Shown here: piece after piece, positions 6,941 through 13,389 of the stretch
Layout of the letters: each line of letters starts with the position of its first letter
How positions within the stretch are numbered: position 1 is the first letter of the stretch
From: Dictyocoela muelleri
Lineage: Eukaryota > Microsporidia
Assembly: GCA_016256075.1 (NCBI GenBank)
Contig: SDVU01000442.1
Coordinates: forward strand, 1 to 13,389
Direction of reading: 5' to 3'
Length of the DNA stretch: 13,389 nt
Notes under the pieces: generated by a model
Told to the model about the DNA's origin: nothing
Databases searched by the model: none
Seen by the model: the letters and a program-made list of their open reading frames with translations, nothing else
Program-made: the position numbers and the translations under genes

Positions 6941-7102
6941 GTTGGGTAACCAGATATTTTCTGAGAGAAGATTAAATAAAAGATTTTCATGAAATATGAA
7001 CAAATATATGAGAGTTTCCAAAAATAATCACAAGGCACCTATTTTTTGAGACTTACAATTATTTGTTCATACATCATGATATTTTATTATTCATTCTTCT
7101 CT
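6941..7102. mobile_element. Fold-back MITE, third family
   Basis: The inverted arms of about 45 bp start at AGAGAAGATTAAATAAAAGA (6964) and end in CATTCTTCTCT (7102). Both contain CATGA and TATGAACAAAT or its complement ATTTGTTCATA. The loop is about 45 bp. Sequence from 6941 is shared with 5578-5644, so the mobile unit includes some DNA outside the arms. No coding. Confidence 0.75.
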
Positions 7103-7111
7103 TGTAAAATG

Positions 7112-7190
7112 CCTTTTATTTCGAATAAAAAACACTCCTTTTCATATTGTGAATGGCGATTTCCTATTTTTAGACGGATCTGAATCCCCT
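7112..7190 (-). repeat. Dispersed repeat R, copy 2
   Basis: This is the reverse complement of 4817-4892 with moderate divergence (shared AATCGCCATT, CTAAAAATA, AGATCCG). It directly joins the fold-back element on its left and the truncated SINE-like copy 4 on its right, with almost no spacer. It may be part of a chimeric unit. Confidence 0.7.
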
Positions 7191-7197
7191 CTTTGAA

Positions 7198-7466
7198 CTA
7201 GCTTTTTTGTGAATTTTTTAGATTAATGCCCATTTTTTCGAGATGCGCCTTAAATATCATCCGAACCCTCAAGATGAGCCTTTTCTGTTTTACTATGAAA
7301 GATTTATAAAGTGATAATCAGCTAGCTATACCACACTTTAACAAATGTATATTACTTCTAAATTATTGATAGTTAAATGTCTTCTCAATTATTTATTAAT
7401 TGTGGGATTTTATCATAATACCTGAATTTTCAGTAAGGAATGGCAACTGATTAACTAAGTCTCTAT
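7198..7466 (-). mobile_element. SINE-like element, copy 4 (truncated and diverged)
   Basis: Plus-strand blocks CAGCTAGCTATACCACACTT and TGTATATTACTT match the minus-strand body of copy 2, and GAGATGCGCC and CCTTTTCTGTTTTACTATGA fall in the right order. The tRNA-like head survives only weakly (GATTAACTAAGTCTCT against the A box). The last part of the family, with the TAGCTTAGGAAGTGACG block and tail hairpin, is absent; repeat R lies there instead. No target-site duplication was found. Confidence 0.6.
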
Positions 7467-7503
7467 GATAAAAGACTAAACCAACATAAATAACTAAAAA
7501 ACT

Positions 7504-8568
7504 TTATTTATACTTAAAAACATCAACAACATCACCATCACTAATTTTGTCTTTTATATCGACATTGTTATCAAGTACATCACCATTAAAAGACAAAACA
7601 TTAAATTTTAATCCCGTTTTTTCATTGACTTTATTGATCAAATTTTGTATTTTTTCGGATTTTAATATTGAAATTTTAATATTCTTATCAATATCATAAT
7701 TAACAACAATTGAAATATTCAATTTATATTTTTCTTGTGGATCAATAACATAAATAACACCCTCATCGTACCCTATTCCTTTGAATGTACTAAATTTAGA
7801 CACAAATACGTTTTTATATTGAAGTTTTTTTTCCGAACCACCACAAAAATCATTATAAAGACTTTGAAGAGTATCTGTTTCTTTAAAAAGCAATTCTTTA
7901 ATGTTTGAACCATCTTGAATTATTACTTTTAATTTTCCATTTTTGTTAGGTTGTGAAACTTTTTTACGTTTTGGTTCATTTTCATTTTTCGATGCTTTAC
8001 GTGAAGTTTTATTTTCATTATTAATGGCTTTATTTGGCGATTTGCTGGGCTTGGCAGTATTTTTATCGGTATTTATCTTTTTCCCTAGTGATGAATTTTC
8101 GATTGTTGTTTTATTTGATGATTTGTTGGGCTTGGCAGTATTTTTATCACTATTTATCTTTTTTCCTAGCGATGAATTTTCAATTGTTGTTTTCTTTATC
8201 GATGATTTTTTTCTGCTATCACGGTTATTTTTTAATTTATCTAAAATATTTTTATCAGAGTCCGGTTCAGTTTTTGATAAATCGGGCTTTTCTTTATTAT
8301 TAATATTTAAATCATCCTTCTTAAGATCACTAGTTAGATTATTAATATTTAAATTCACATTAAAAAAGTCTTTATTAAAATCATTATTAAAGTCTTTATT
8401 AAAATCATTATTAAAGTTATTATTAAAATCACTATTAAAGTCTTTACTAAAATCGTTCACATTTAATTCATTAATTCCTGAATTTCTTTTATTTGGCGTC
8501 ACAGATACAACTGAAATATTTTCTTCTTTCTTGATATTCAAAGTAACAATTTCATCATCTGAATTCAT
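7504..8568 (-). CDS. Rad60/Esc2/NIP45-like protein with two SUMO-like domains
   Basis: The 354-residue protein is organised like Rad60/Esc2/NIP45, nuclear proteins that act with the SUMO pathway and Smc5/6 in genome stability. Residues 3-9 (SDDEIVTL, acidic then IVTL) and 18-21 (ISVV) look like SUMO-interacting motifs. Residues 38-69 are a DFNN/DFNK repeat. Residues 126-152 are duplicated almost exactly at 153-179 (27 residues, 81 bp). PKRKKV (199-204) is a likely nuclear localisation signal. Residues 212-276 form a first, divergent ubiquitin-like domain. Residues 282-352 form a second one with the SUMO-type end FNGDVLDNN...DGDVVDVF, without a C-terminal diglycine, so it would not be conjugated. 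The linker is Lys/Asn/Ser-rich and disordered. The start is supported by CCC two bases upstream. The plus-strand frame opposite is a shadow. The fold is fairly sure; the orthology is inferred. Confidence 0.65.
   Translation of the reverse strand: MNSDDEIVTLNIKKEENISVVSVTPNKRNSGINELNVNDFSKDFNSDFNNNFNNDFNKDFNNDFNKDFFNVNLNINNLTSDLKKDDLNINNKEKPDLSKTEPDSDKNILDKLKNNRDSRKKSSIKKTTIENSSLGKKINSDKNTAKPNKSSNKTTIENSSLGKKINTDKNTAKPSKSPNKAINNENKTSRKASKNENEPKRKKVSQPNKNGKLKVIIQDGSNIKELLFKETDTLQSLYNDFCGGSEKKLQYKNVFVSKFSTFKGIGYDEGVIYVIDPQEKYKLNISIVVNYDIDKNIKISILKSEKIQNLINKVNEKTGLKFNVLSFNGDVLDNNVDIKDKISDGDVVDVFKYK
8036..8200. repeat. 81-bp in-frame tandem duplication within the SUMO-like gene
   Basis: Two copies of an 81-bp block share CTTGGCAGTATTTTTATC and TAGTGATGAATTTTC-type segments with a handful of differences, mostly silent or conservative. 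The unit is a multiple of three, so it adds 27 residues to the disordered linker without changing frame. Confidence 0.9.
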
Positions 8569-8570
8569 AT

Positions 8571-8573
8571 GGG
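8571..8573 (-). promoter_or_regulatory. CCC start-site motif of the SUMO-like gene
   Basis: On the minus strand, CCC followed by AT lies directly before the ATG at 8568-8566 (CCCATATG). It is the same arrangement as at the other two host genes and supports this start. Confidence 0.6.
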
Positions 8574-8757
8574 TTAATAAATATTTTGAAATAAATGATA
8601 TTTTTATATAAATATTTACCCATTAAATTTATTTGAAGGTGTCTATAAGTTTTTTTTTAAAAGATTGTATTTTATGTATGAAACGAATACGCATATTTTT
8701 ATTTATAAATAAATATTTAACATATAAAATACTTTTGTCACTTTAGTAATACAGCCC

Positions 8758-9095
8758 ATTGTATTATTATATTCCGGTCTTTGTATTATTATATTCCGCC
8801 CGTTGCATTATTATATTCAACCCGTTGCAATATTATATTCAACCCGTTGCATTATTATTTTCCCTTGTTGCACTATTATTTCACCTTGTTGCATTATTAT
8901 TTACCTTGCTTGCATTATTATATTCCCATCGTTGCATTATTATATTCCCCTCATTGTATCATTATATTCCCCCGAAGCATTTTTATATTCACCTCGTCGC
9001 ATTTTTATATTCCCCTCGTCGCATTATTACATTCCTTCGTTGCATTATTATATTTCACTCTTTGATTATTATATTTCACTTTTTACATTATTTTT
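8758..9095. repeat. 22-bp minisatellite, about 15-16 units
   Basis: The consensus is close to TTGCATTATTATATTCCCCT plus two bases, with units of 21-22 bp. The pyrimidine end of the unit varies most (CCCCTC, AACCC, CACC). The period is not a multiple of three, so all three plus-strand frames stay open and give repetitive Tyr-Tyr-Ile-rich frames of 94-112 codons. Those are artefacts of the repeat. It lies about 190 bp upstream of the start of the SUMO-like gene. Confidence 0.93.
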
Positions 9096-9112
9096 AATAT
9101 TACAGGGTTTAA

Positions 9113-9281
9113 ATAGTTATAGACACGTTTTTTTCTAAGTTATAGAAACATTTTTTAGAATTATAGACACATTTTTTCAAAGTTATAGACAAAGAGTTAA
9201 TTAATACACATTTTTCCAGATTAATAGACACATTTTTATAGAGTTAATTAATACACATTTTTTCCAGAGTTATAGATTATC
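9113..9281. repeat. Second minisatellite, about 7 units of 20-26 bp
   Basis: Units are built on AGTTATAGACACATTTTTT. Two of them are longer and carry AGTTAATTAATACACATTTT, and these alternate with the short type. The array follows the 22-bp minisatellite after only about 18 bases, but its unit is unrelated. Confidence 0.85.
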
Positions 9282-9626
9282 CGAATGATTCGTTTTTGAC
9301 GAATTTTTTCTCCGATTTTAATTTTCTAACCCTTAAATTTAACTTTTTTAACTTTATTATAAACCTTTTTTCCATCCCTTATTTTTCAAATTTTATTTTG
9401 TCGCGTGCCAACAACACGATCTGCTCATACATCGCAACCTAATATTTTAAAAACGCAGCGAAAATCGAACCTCCGTTTTTAAAAATTTAATATCATTATT
9501 AATATCATTAGGCCATATGGATCAATATTTTTATAAAAAAATATTCATAAATTTTTAACAAAAAAAATATTTGAAAATTTTCTTCTCAAAAAAATATTGG
9601 TCTTTATGGTTTAATTGTATTAAAAA
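9282..9626. other. Intergenic between minisatellites and LTR element
   Basis: No coding frame is seen. The stretch holds a more GC-containing patch at about 9405-9475 and a tRNA-like remnant listed separately. The bases just before the LTR are AAAAA (9622-9626), the only candidate for one side of a target-site duplication; the other side is outside the window. Confidence 0.45.
9449..9521 (-). other. tRNA-like remnant (A and B boxes only)
   Basis: On the minus strand, TGGCCTAATGAT (complement of 9503-9514) resembles the A box of arginine-type tRNAs, and GGTTCGATTTT (complement of 9462-9472) resembles a B box. They are 42 bases apart, as in a tRNA, and a run of T follows. Neither the acceptor stem nor the T stem pairs. 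It may be the head of an old SINE or a dead tRNA; chance is not excluded. Confidence 0.3.
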
Positions 9627-9856
9627 TGTGAGGGAACTCCTGGTCCCTAAAGGAATTTTTAGGAGAAGATTTGTTTGAAGAGAATTTATTGAATTGCTTA
9701 CCAGACATCTCTAAATAATTATCTCCTTTTTTATAGCTTATTTTGATATATTAAATGTTTAATATATCAAAAATTGCCAAAAAGGGAAATTAATAAATTT
9801 ATGTCTTATTATAAAGTTTTACAATAATCTTAAAATGTTTGAGTTGTCCTCTAACA
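9627..9856 (-). repeat. 3' LTR, 230 bp
   Basis: On the minus strand it starts TGTTAGAGGAC directly after the polypurine tract and ends CCCTCACA, giving the usual TG...CA ends within a TGT...ACA pair. It holds a perfect 32-base palindrome (9741-9772) and, 3' of this, a TATAAAAAA box (complement of 9727-9735) that probably sets the transcription start. The end of the gag-pol frame lies inside it. Confidence 0.88.
9741..9772. repeat. Perfect palindrome in the LTR, 15-bp arms
   Basis: TTTTGATATATTAAA, two bases, then TTTAATATATCAAAA. It sits just upstream of the LTR TATA-like box on the minus strand, a position suited to a protein-binding site or a transcript hairpin. The role is inferred from position only. 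Confidence 0.8.
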
Positions 9857-12800
9857 TACTCTCCCCACCTCCTGGCACGATCCATGAAACATCAGAACAA
9901 AACAACATTTGTAAGTCTTTTCGATTTACAGAAAAAATTTTTCCACCGGCAAAAGAGATCTTATAATTACCTTTACAACCTTTATCAACAACTTCATATG
10001 GGCCCTCCCAATAAACATCCAACTTATTATTCCTTAAAGTATTGGGTATTTTTCTTAAAACAATATCACCTATTTTTAAATCGTCTACACTTTTACCGGG
10101 TTTTAATAATTTTGATTCTTTTGCTCTCAATTTCTTTTCATCTTCATTTAAAGTATTTCGAACAATTTTCAACCTTTCAAACATCATATCATCGGTTTCT
10201 ACCTCAGTAAATTGGCTTTCATTATTTTCATTTTCTAAACTAAATATTTTAGGTTGATATCCATAGAGCAATTGGAATGGTGATTTCTTGGATATTGTTC
10301 TAAATGAAATTCTCGATGCATAAATGGCAAAAGGCAAAAACTCATCCCACTCTTTCCAATGATTCTTACAAAGTTTAGCCAACTTATGTATCAATGTCTG
10401 ATTAACTCTTTCCACAGCTCCATTTGACTTGGGATTATATGCAGACACAAATGATTTTTTTGAATTAAACATTTTACAAACATTTTTTACAATTTCAGCG
10501 GTAAATTCTTTCCCTTGATCTGAAATTATATACTCTGGAGGACCATGACGTAAAATAATTTCTTTGATTATAAAATCCGCTACATTTTTTGAATTTTTTT
10601 GTTTAATTGCCTTTGCTTCAATCCACCTACTACTCATATCAATACAAACTACTATGAATTTATTTCCCACAGATGATTTTGGAAAAGGTCCTACAATATC
10701 AATTTGCACTTTATTAAATGGTTCTTTTAAATTTATTCGGAATTTTTGAAACTTAGGGCTAAATGATTTATATTCTTTACACGTATAACAATTTTCTATA
10801 TAAGAACAAACATCTTTGTATAATAGTTTCCAATAATAACGACTTATAACATGCAAATATGTTACTTCTTTACATGAATGCCCTGTTTCTTCATGTGCTT
10901 GAGCAATTATGTTTTTCTTTTCACAATCGGATAATATTTGCTCTTCAGGTTCTTTTAATGTAAATGCGTATCTTGATGCAGCGTCAGCTAAAACATTATT
11001 TTTGCCTTTAACGTAATTTATTTCATAATTAAAATCCTGCAGAAATAGGCTCCACCTAATCAATCTTTGTGATAAATCTTTGTTTTTATTTAGCCAACAA
11101 AGTGCCTGATGATCGGTTTTAATTATAAACCTATTGACCAGATAATGTTTCCAATTTTTAACAGCAGAAATGATAGCATAACACTCCTTTTCGGTGGTAG
11201 TATAGTTGATTTCTGCTGGTGTAAATTTTTTGCTGTAAAAAAATATTGGGCGATCTTTTCCTTCGTAATCTTGAGTTAATACGGCCCCTAATGAAAAATT
11301 TGATGCGTCTGTATATAGAATAAAAGTTTTTGTATAGTCGGGTAATTTTAATGGCAATGCTTCCGAAATTGCTTTCTTCATACAAATAATTGAATCATAT
11401 ACGGTTTGATCTACTTTATTCGATTTAATACAATTATATAAAGGCAACATTTTTGAAGAAAAATTTGGTATAAAATTTTTAAAGAACGTACAAAATCCCG
11501 TGAATTGCCTTATATCTTTCTTAGTACTTGGTATTTTCCAATTAGAGAGTTTATCTTTTTGGTCTTCAGGAATATGTATCTCATTGTTATTTATTACATA
11601 ACCCAAAAATTTGACTTTTGATTTCATCAACTGACATTTTTCTTTATTTAATTTAAAACCTACACTTTTAATCTTTTCAAATAATATTTCAATGTGTTTT
11701 AAGTGTTCTTTAGCTGATTTGGAAAATATAACGACATCATCAATATAAACTAGAACGAATTTATATAGATAATCTTCAAATATCTTTGTCATGACTTTTT
11801 GAAACGTAAAGGGCGCGTTTATCAGCCCAAAAGGTAATCTTTTCCATTCAAATACACCCTTCTTAGTCATAAACGCTGTTTTATGCCTATCTTCTGATCT
11901 AACACGCAATTGATGATACCCAGATTTCAAGTCCAAAGTCGAAAATACGGTTGCACCAGCCAATTCATTTAATGTTTCTTCTATTAAAGGTATTGGAAAT
12001 TCTTTTTTAACTGTTATCTTATTCAATCTCCTATAATCAATGCAGAAACGAACTTCACCATTTCTTTTTTTTACCAGAACTACGGGGGAAATATATCTAC
12101 TTTCAGATTCCTTAATAAGATCTTTATTTAAAAACTCCCTTACTTTTTCGTCAATTATAACTTCATCTTCTTTAGATCTTTTATATCTCATACAGCTAAA
12201 GGATTTATGATTCTCAAACAATTCGATTGAATGCTCAAAATCTAAACAGTTTACATCTCCATCTCCGGTAAATATTTCTTTGTATTTTTCACAAATTTCT
12301 ATTGTATCTTTAACATAAGAATTTGTTTTTTCATCTCCTATACTTAAATCATTAATATTTATTTTTTGATTTTCATTTTTTATATCATTGGATTCCCTTA
12401 TTGTATATAGTTTATAATCCGATTTTATATTTAATTTTTTTAAGGAATCTCTTCCTAATATGATTTCAGTATCTAAGTTTTCAACCACATGGAATTTTAT
12501 TTTGGCTACTTTATCGGCATTTCTTACTTTCCAAAAGGTATGGCCCAAAGTTTCAAATTTTCCGACTGCTTGTCGAATAATTTTAGGTTCATTTGTTATT
12601 GTTAATTTCTCCTTATCTACAACATTTAAAGATATAAAGGATGCATTTGCACCTGTATCTAAAAGTGCTTTGTATGAATTTTTCCCCCTTACTGAAATTT
12701 CAAAGTTATCAGGGATCTCTGAAGAAATACATTCCAAAGTCATAGCTTTTTCATTAGAGGAATAATCATTTTTATCATATTTATTATAAACAAATTTTCT

Positions 12801-13178
12801 GGTGTTATCTTCTTGTTTTTCTCTAAATATTTTAAAAATTTCAGACCAATTTTCACATTGTTCTATCCTTTCATAAGTATTACGTGATGTCCAAATTTTA
12901 TATTGAGACTTTACAGTAGAAAAGGGAACACTTGTGTTTTTACATACTGTTTTTAATTCATATGAAAAATCGAGCAGCCTTTTATTACCCGGTCCATTTA
13001 CTATTAACTTCCATGCTTCTAAATCTTTGTCTTCATTATCTTTAAGAAACTCTTTTTTGAAAAACTCCAGTAATTCATCAAGATTGTTAAATTCGTCATC
13101 CTCAAATGCTGAAAACCAATGCATCATCGTTCCTTTACACGATTCTTTTGCTAATAGGTATAATCTTTCAGAACTCAT
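9819..13178 (-). CDS. Gag-Pol polyprotein of the Ty3/gypsy element
   Basis: 1119 residues from the first Met in the window. In order: a gag-like helical region with MMHWFSAF (about 1-130); retropepsin with LLDTGA (172-177) and IILGRD (239-244); reverse transcriptase with CIDYRRLNK, STLDLKSGYHQ and the catalytic YIDD (478-481); RNase H with LYTDAS (621-626) and TDHQALCWL; integrase zinc domain with H..TGHS and C..C (797-800); integrase core with D827, SDQG (D887) and E923; and a GPY/F module near residue 1055. It drives reverse transcription and integration of the element. Gag and Pol share one frame, so no frameshift is needed between them. The frame is also open upstream of this Met, through the PBS and into the 5' LTR as far as the window edge, so the true start probably lies further out. 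Confidence 0.93.
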   Translation of the reverse strand: MSSERLYLLAKESCKGTMMHWFSAFEDDEFNNLDELLEFFKKEFLKDNEDKDLEAWKLIVNGPGNKRLLDFSYELKTVCKNTSVPFSTVKSQYKIWTSRNTYERIEQCENWSEIFKIFREKQEDNTRKFVYNKYDKNDYSSNEKAMTLECISSEIPDNFEISVRGKNSYKALLDTGANASFISLNVVDKEKLTITNEPKIIRQAVGKFETLGHTFWKVRNADKVAKIKFHVVENLDTEIILGRDSLKKLNIKSDYKLYTIRESNDIKNENQKININDLSIGDEKTNSYVKDTIEICEKYKEIFTGDGDVNCLDFEHSIELFENHKSFSCMRYKRSKEDEVIIDEKVREFLNKDLIKESESRYISPVVLVKKRNGEVRFCIDYRRLNKITVKKEFPIPLIEETLNELAGATVFSTLDLKSGYHQLRVRSEDRHKTAFMTKKGVFEWKRLPFGLINAPFTFQKVMTKIFEDYLYKFVLVYIDDVVIFSKSAKEHLKHIEILFEKIKSVGFKLNKEKCQLMKSKVKFLGYVINNNEIHIPEDQKDKLSNWKIPSTKKDIRQFTGFCTFFKNFIPNFSSKMLPLYNCIKSNKVDQTVYDSIICMKKAISEALPLKLPDYTKTFILYTDASNFSLGAVLTQDYEGKDRPIFFYSKKFTPAEINYTTTEKECYAIISAVKNWKHYLVNRFIIKTDHQALCWLNKNKDLSQRLIRWSLFLQDFNYEINYVKGKNNVLADAASRYAFTLKEPEEQILSDCEKKNIIAQAHEETGHSCKEVTYLHVISRYYWKLLYKDVCSYIENCYTCKEYKSFSPKFQKFRINLKEPFNKVQIDIVGPFPKSSVGNKFIVVCIDMSSRWIEAKAIKQKNSKNVADFIIKEIILRHGPPEYIISDQGKEFTAEIVKNVCKMFNSKKSFVSAYNPKSNGAVERVNQTLIHKLAKLCKNHWKEWDEFLPFAIYASRISFRTISKKSPFQLLYGYQPKIFSLENENNESQFTEVETDDMMFERLKIVRNTLNEDEKKLRAKESKLLKPGKSVDDLKIGDIVLRKIPNTLRNNKLDVYWEGPYEVVDKGCKGNYKISFAGGKIFSVNRKDLQMLFCSDVSWIVPGGGESMLEDNSNILRLL
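9859..9873 (-). other. Polypurine tract
   Basis: AGGAGGTGGGGAGAG on the minus strand ends two bases before the 3' LTR begins. This is the expected primer site for plus-strand DNA synthesis. It also codes for part of the PGGGES stretch near the end of the gag-pol frame. Confidence 0.8.
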
Positions 13179-13293
13179 TTCATTTCTTAATGATTCGATT
13201 GTTAAAAGCCATTTTTCTGCTCTTCTCCTATCTTCAGAATATATGTTTGGAATTCCAAAATTTTTCCTAATTAAAGTATCTAATTTTTCACTA

Positions 13294-13311
13294 ATCCTGC
13301 CGCCGACGCCA
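13294..13311 (-). other. Primer binding site
   Basis: TGGCGTCGGCGGCAGGAT on the minus strand, one base inside the 5' LTR. It is complementary to a tRNA 3' end reading ATCCTGCCGCCGACG plus CCA. That implies a T loop followed by CCTGC, an acceptor strand CGCCGAC and a G discriminator. A serine-type tRNA is possible from the discriminator base, but the identity is not settled by 18 bases. Confidence 0.85.
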
Positions 13312-13312
13312 T

Positions 13313-13389
13313 TGTGAGGGAACTCCTGGTCCCTAAAGGAATTTTTAGGAGAAGATTTGTTTGAAGAGAATTTATTGAATTGCTTACCA
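13313..13389 (-). repeat. 5' LTR, inner 77 bp only
   Basis: Identical base for base to 9627-9703 of the 3' LTR. The rest, about 153 bp, lies beyond the window. The boundary with the PBS is at 13312/13313. Confidence 0.95.

Larger units (their letters stand above)
9627..13389 (-). mobile_element. Ty3/gypsy LTR retrotransposon, runs off the window edge
   Basis: The order on the minus strand is partial 5' LTR, PBS, a single gag-pol frame, PPT and 3' LTR. The domain order protease, reverse transcriptase, RNase H, integrase, and the GPY/F-type end, place it in Ty3/gypsy (Metaviridae-like). The two LTRs are identical over the 77 bp that can be compared, which implies a recent insertion. Nothing in the visible part looks broken. 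The outer part of the 5' LTR is beyond the window. Confidence 0.95.

Noticed and set aside
7943-8611. 222-codon plus-strand frame and an 89-codon frame inside it
   Set aside because: Antisense to the SUMO-like gene. The Phe/Leu-rich sequence is the mirror of its Lys/Asn-rich linker, and the minus-strand protein has recognisable domains and a CCC start motif.
8759-9138. Three overlapping plus-strand frames of 94-112 codons rich in Tyr and Ile
   Set aside because: They are the same 22-bp minisatellite read in its three frames. All stay open because the unit has no stop, and none has a start context or family resemblance.
9405-9480. Small structured RNA gene in the locally GC-richer patch
   Set aside because: No consistent fold or known RNA signature could be built by eye. 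Only the B-box-like piece was kept, as a low-confidence remnant.
9839-13317. Several plus-strand frames of 61-127 codons, and a 75-codon minus-strand frame in another phase
   Set aside because: All overlap the gag-pol frame, which has continuous domain matches. They are shadows.

Overview
The window looks like nuclear DNA of a microsporidian with an expanded, very AT-rich, repeat-laden genome. Three host genes are visible, all short and intronless. Each has a CCC triplet 1 to 3 bases before its ATG, the start-site signature described for microsporidian genes. All three match reduced eukaryotic core functions. The species cannot be named from the sequence; I infer a repeat-rich lineage because only three host genes occupy the first 9.6 kb.

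Host genes: a Pam18/Tim14-type J-protein of the mitochondrial or mitosomal import motor (1325-1603, +); a small longin-like protein resembling the TRAPP subunits Bet5/Trs23 (2593-2904, -); and a nuclear protein with two C-terminal SUMO-like domains and N-terminal SUMO-interacting motifs, as in Rad60/Esc2/NIP45 (7504-8568, -). They have no common pathway (organelle import, vesicle tethering, genome stability) and each is transcribed alone, set apart by repeats.

Repeats make up most of the rest. A tRNA-derived SINE-like family of about 450 bp is present in four copies (799-1225 -, 3025-3472 +, 6273-6725 -, 7198-7466 -), two with target-site duplications. A decayed Merlin/IS1595-type DNA transposon lies at 3529-4651. 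Between the two best SINE copies sits a nest of small palindromic elements: twin fold-back MITEs (4914-5185, 5306-5574) around a small TIR element (5195-5296), a further TIR MITE (5776-5914), fold-back arms with a GC-rich hairpin (5578-5683, 6895-7102) and an inverted dispersed repeat (4817-4892, 7112-7190). Tandem arrays lie beside the genes: a 16-unit array just after the J-protein stop (1614-2008), a 44-bp doublet before the TRAPP-like gene, and two minisatellites upstream of the SUMO-like gene (8758-9095, 9113-9281).

The right end (9627 to the window edge) is a Ty3/gypsy LTR retrotransposon on the minus strand. It has one long gag-pol frame with protease, reverse transcriptase, RNase H and integrase, a PBS, a PPT, a 230-bp 3' LTR and the first 77 bp of the 5' LTR. 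The two LTRs are identical over those 77 bp, so the insertion is young and it looks whole within the window.

The strongest candidates for something undescribed are the SINE-like family, whose tRNA head resembles the primer tRNA implied by the retrotransposon PBS, and the nested palindromic cluster.
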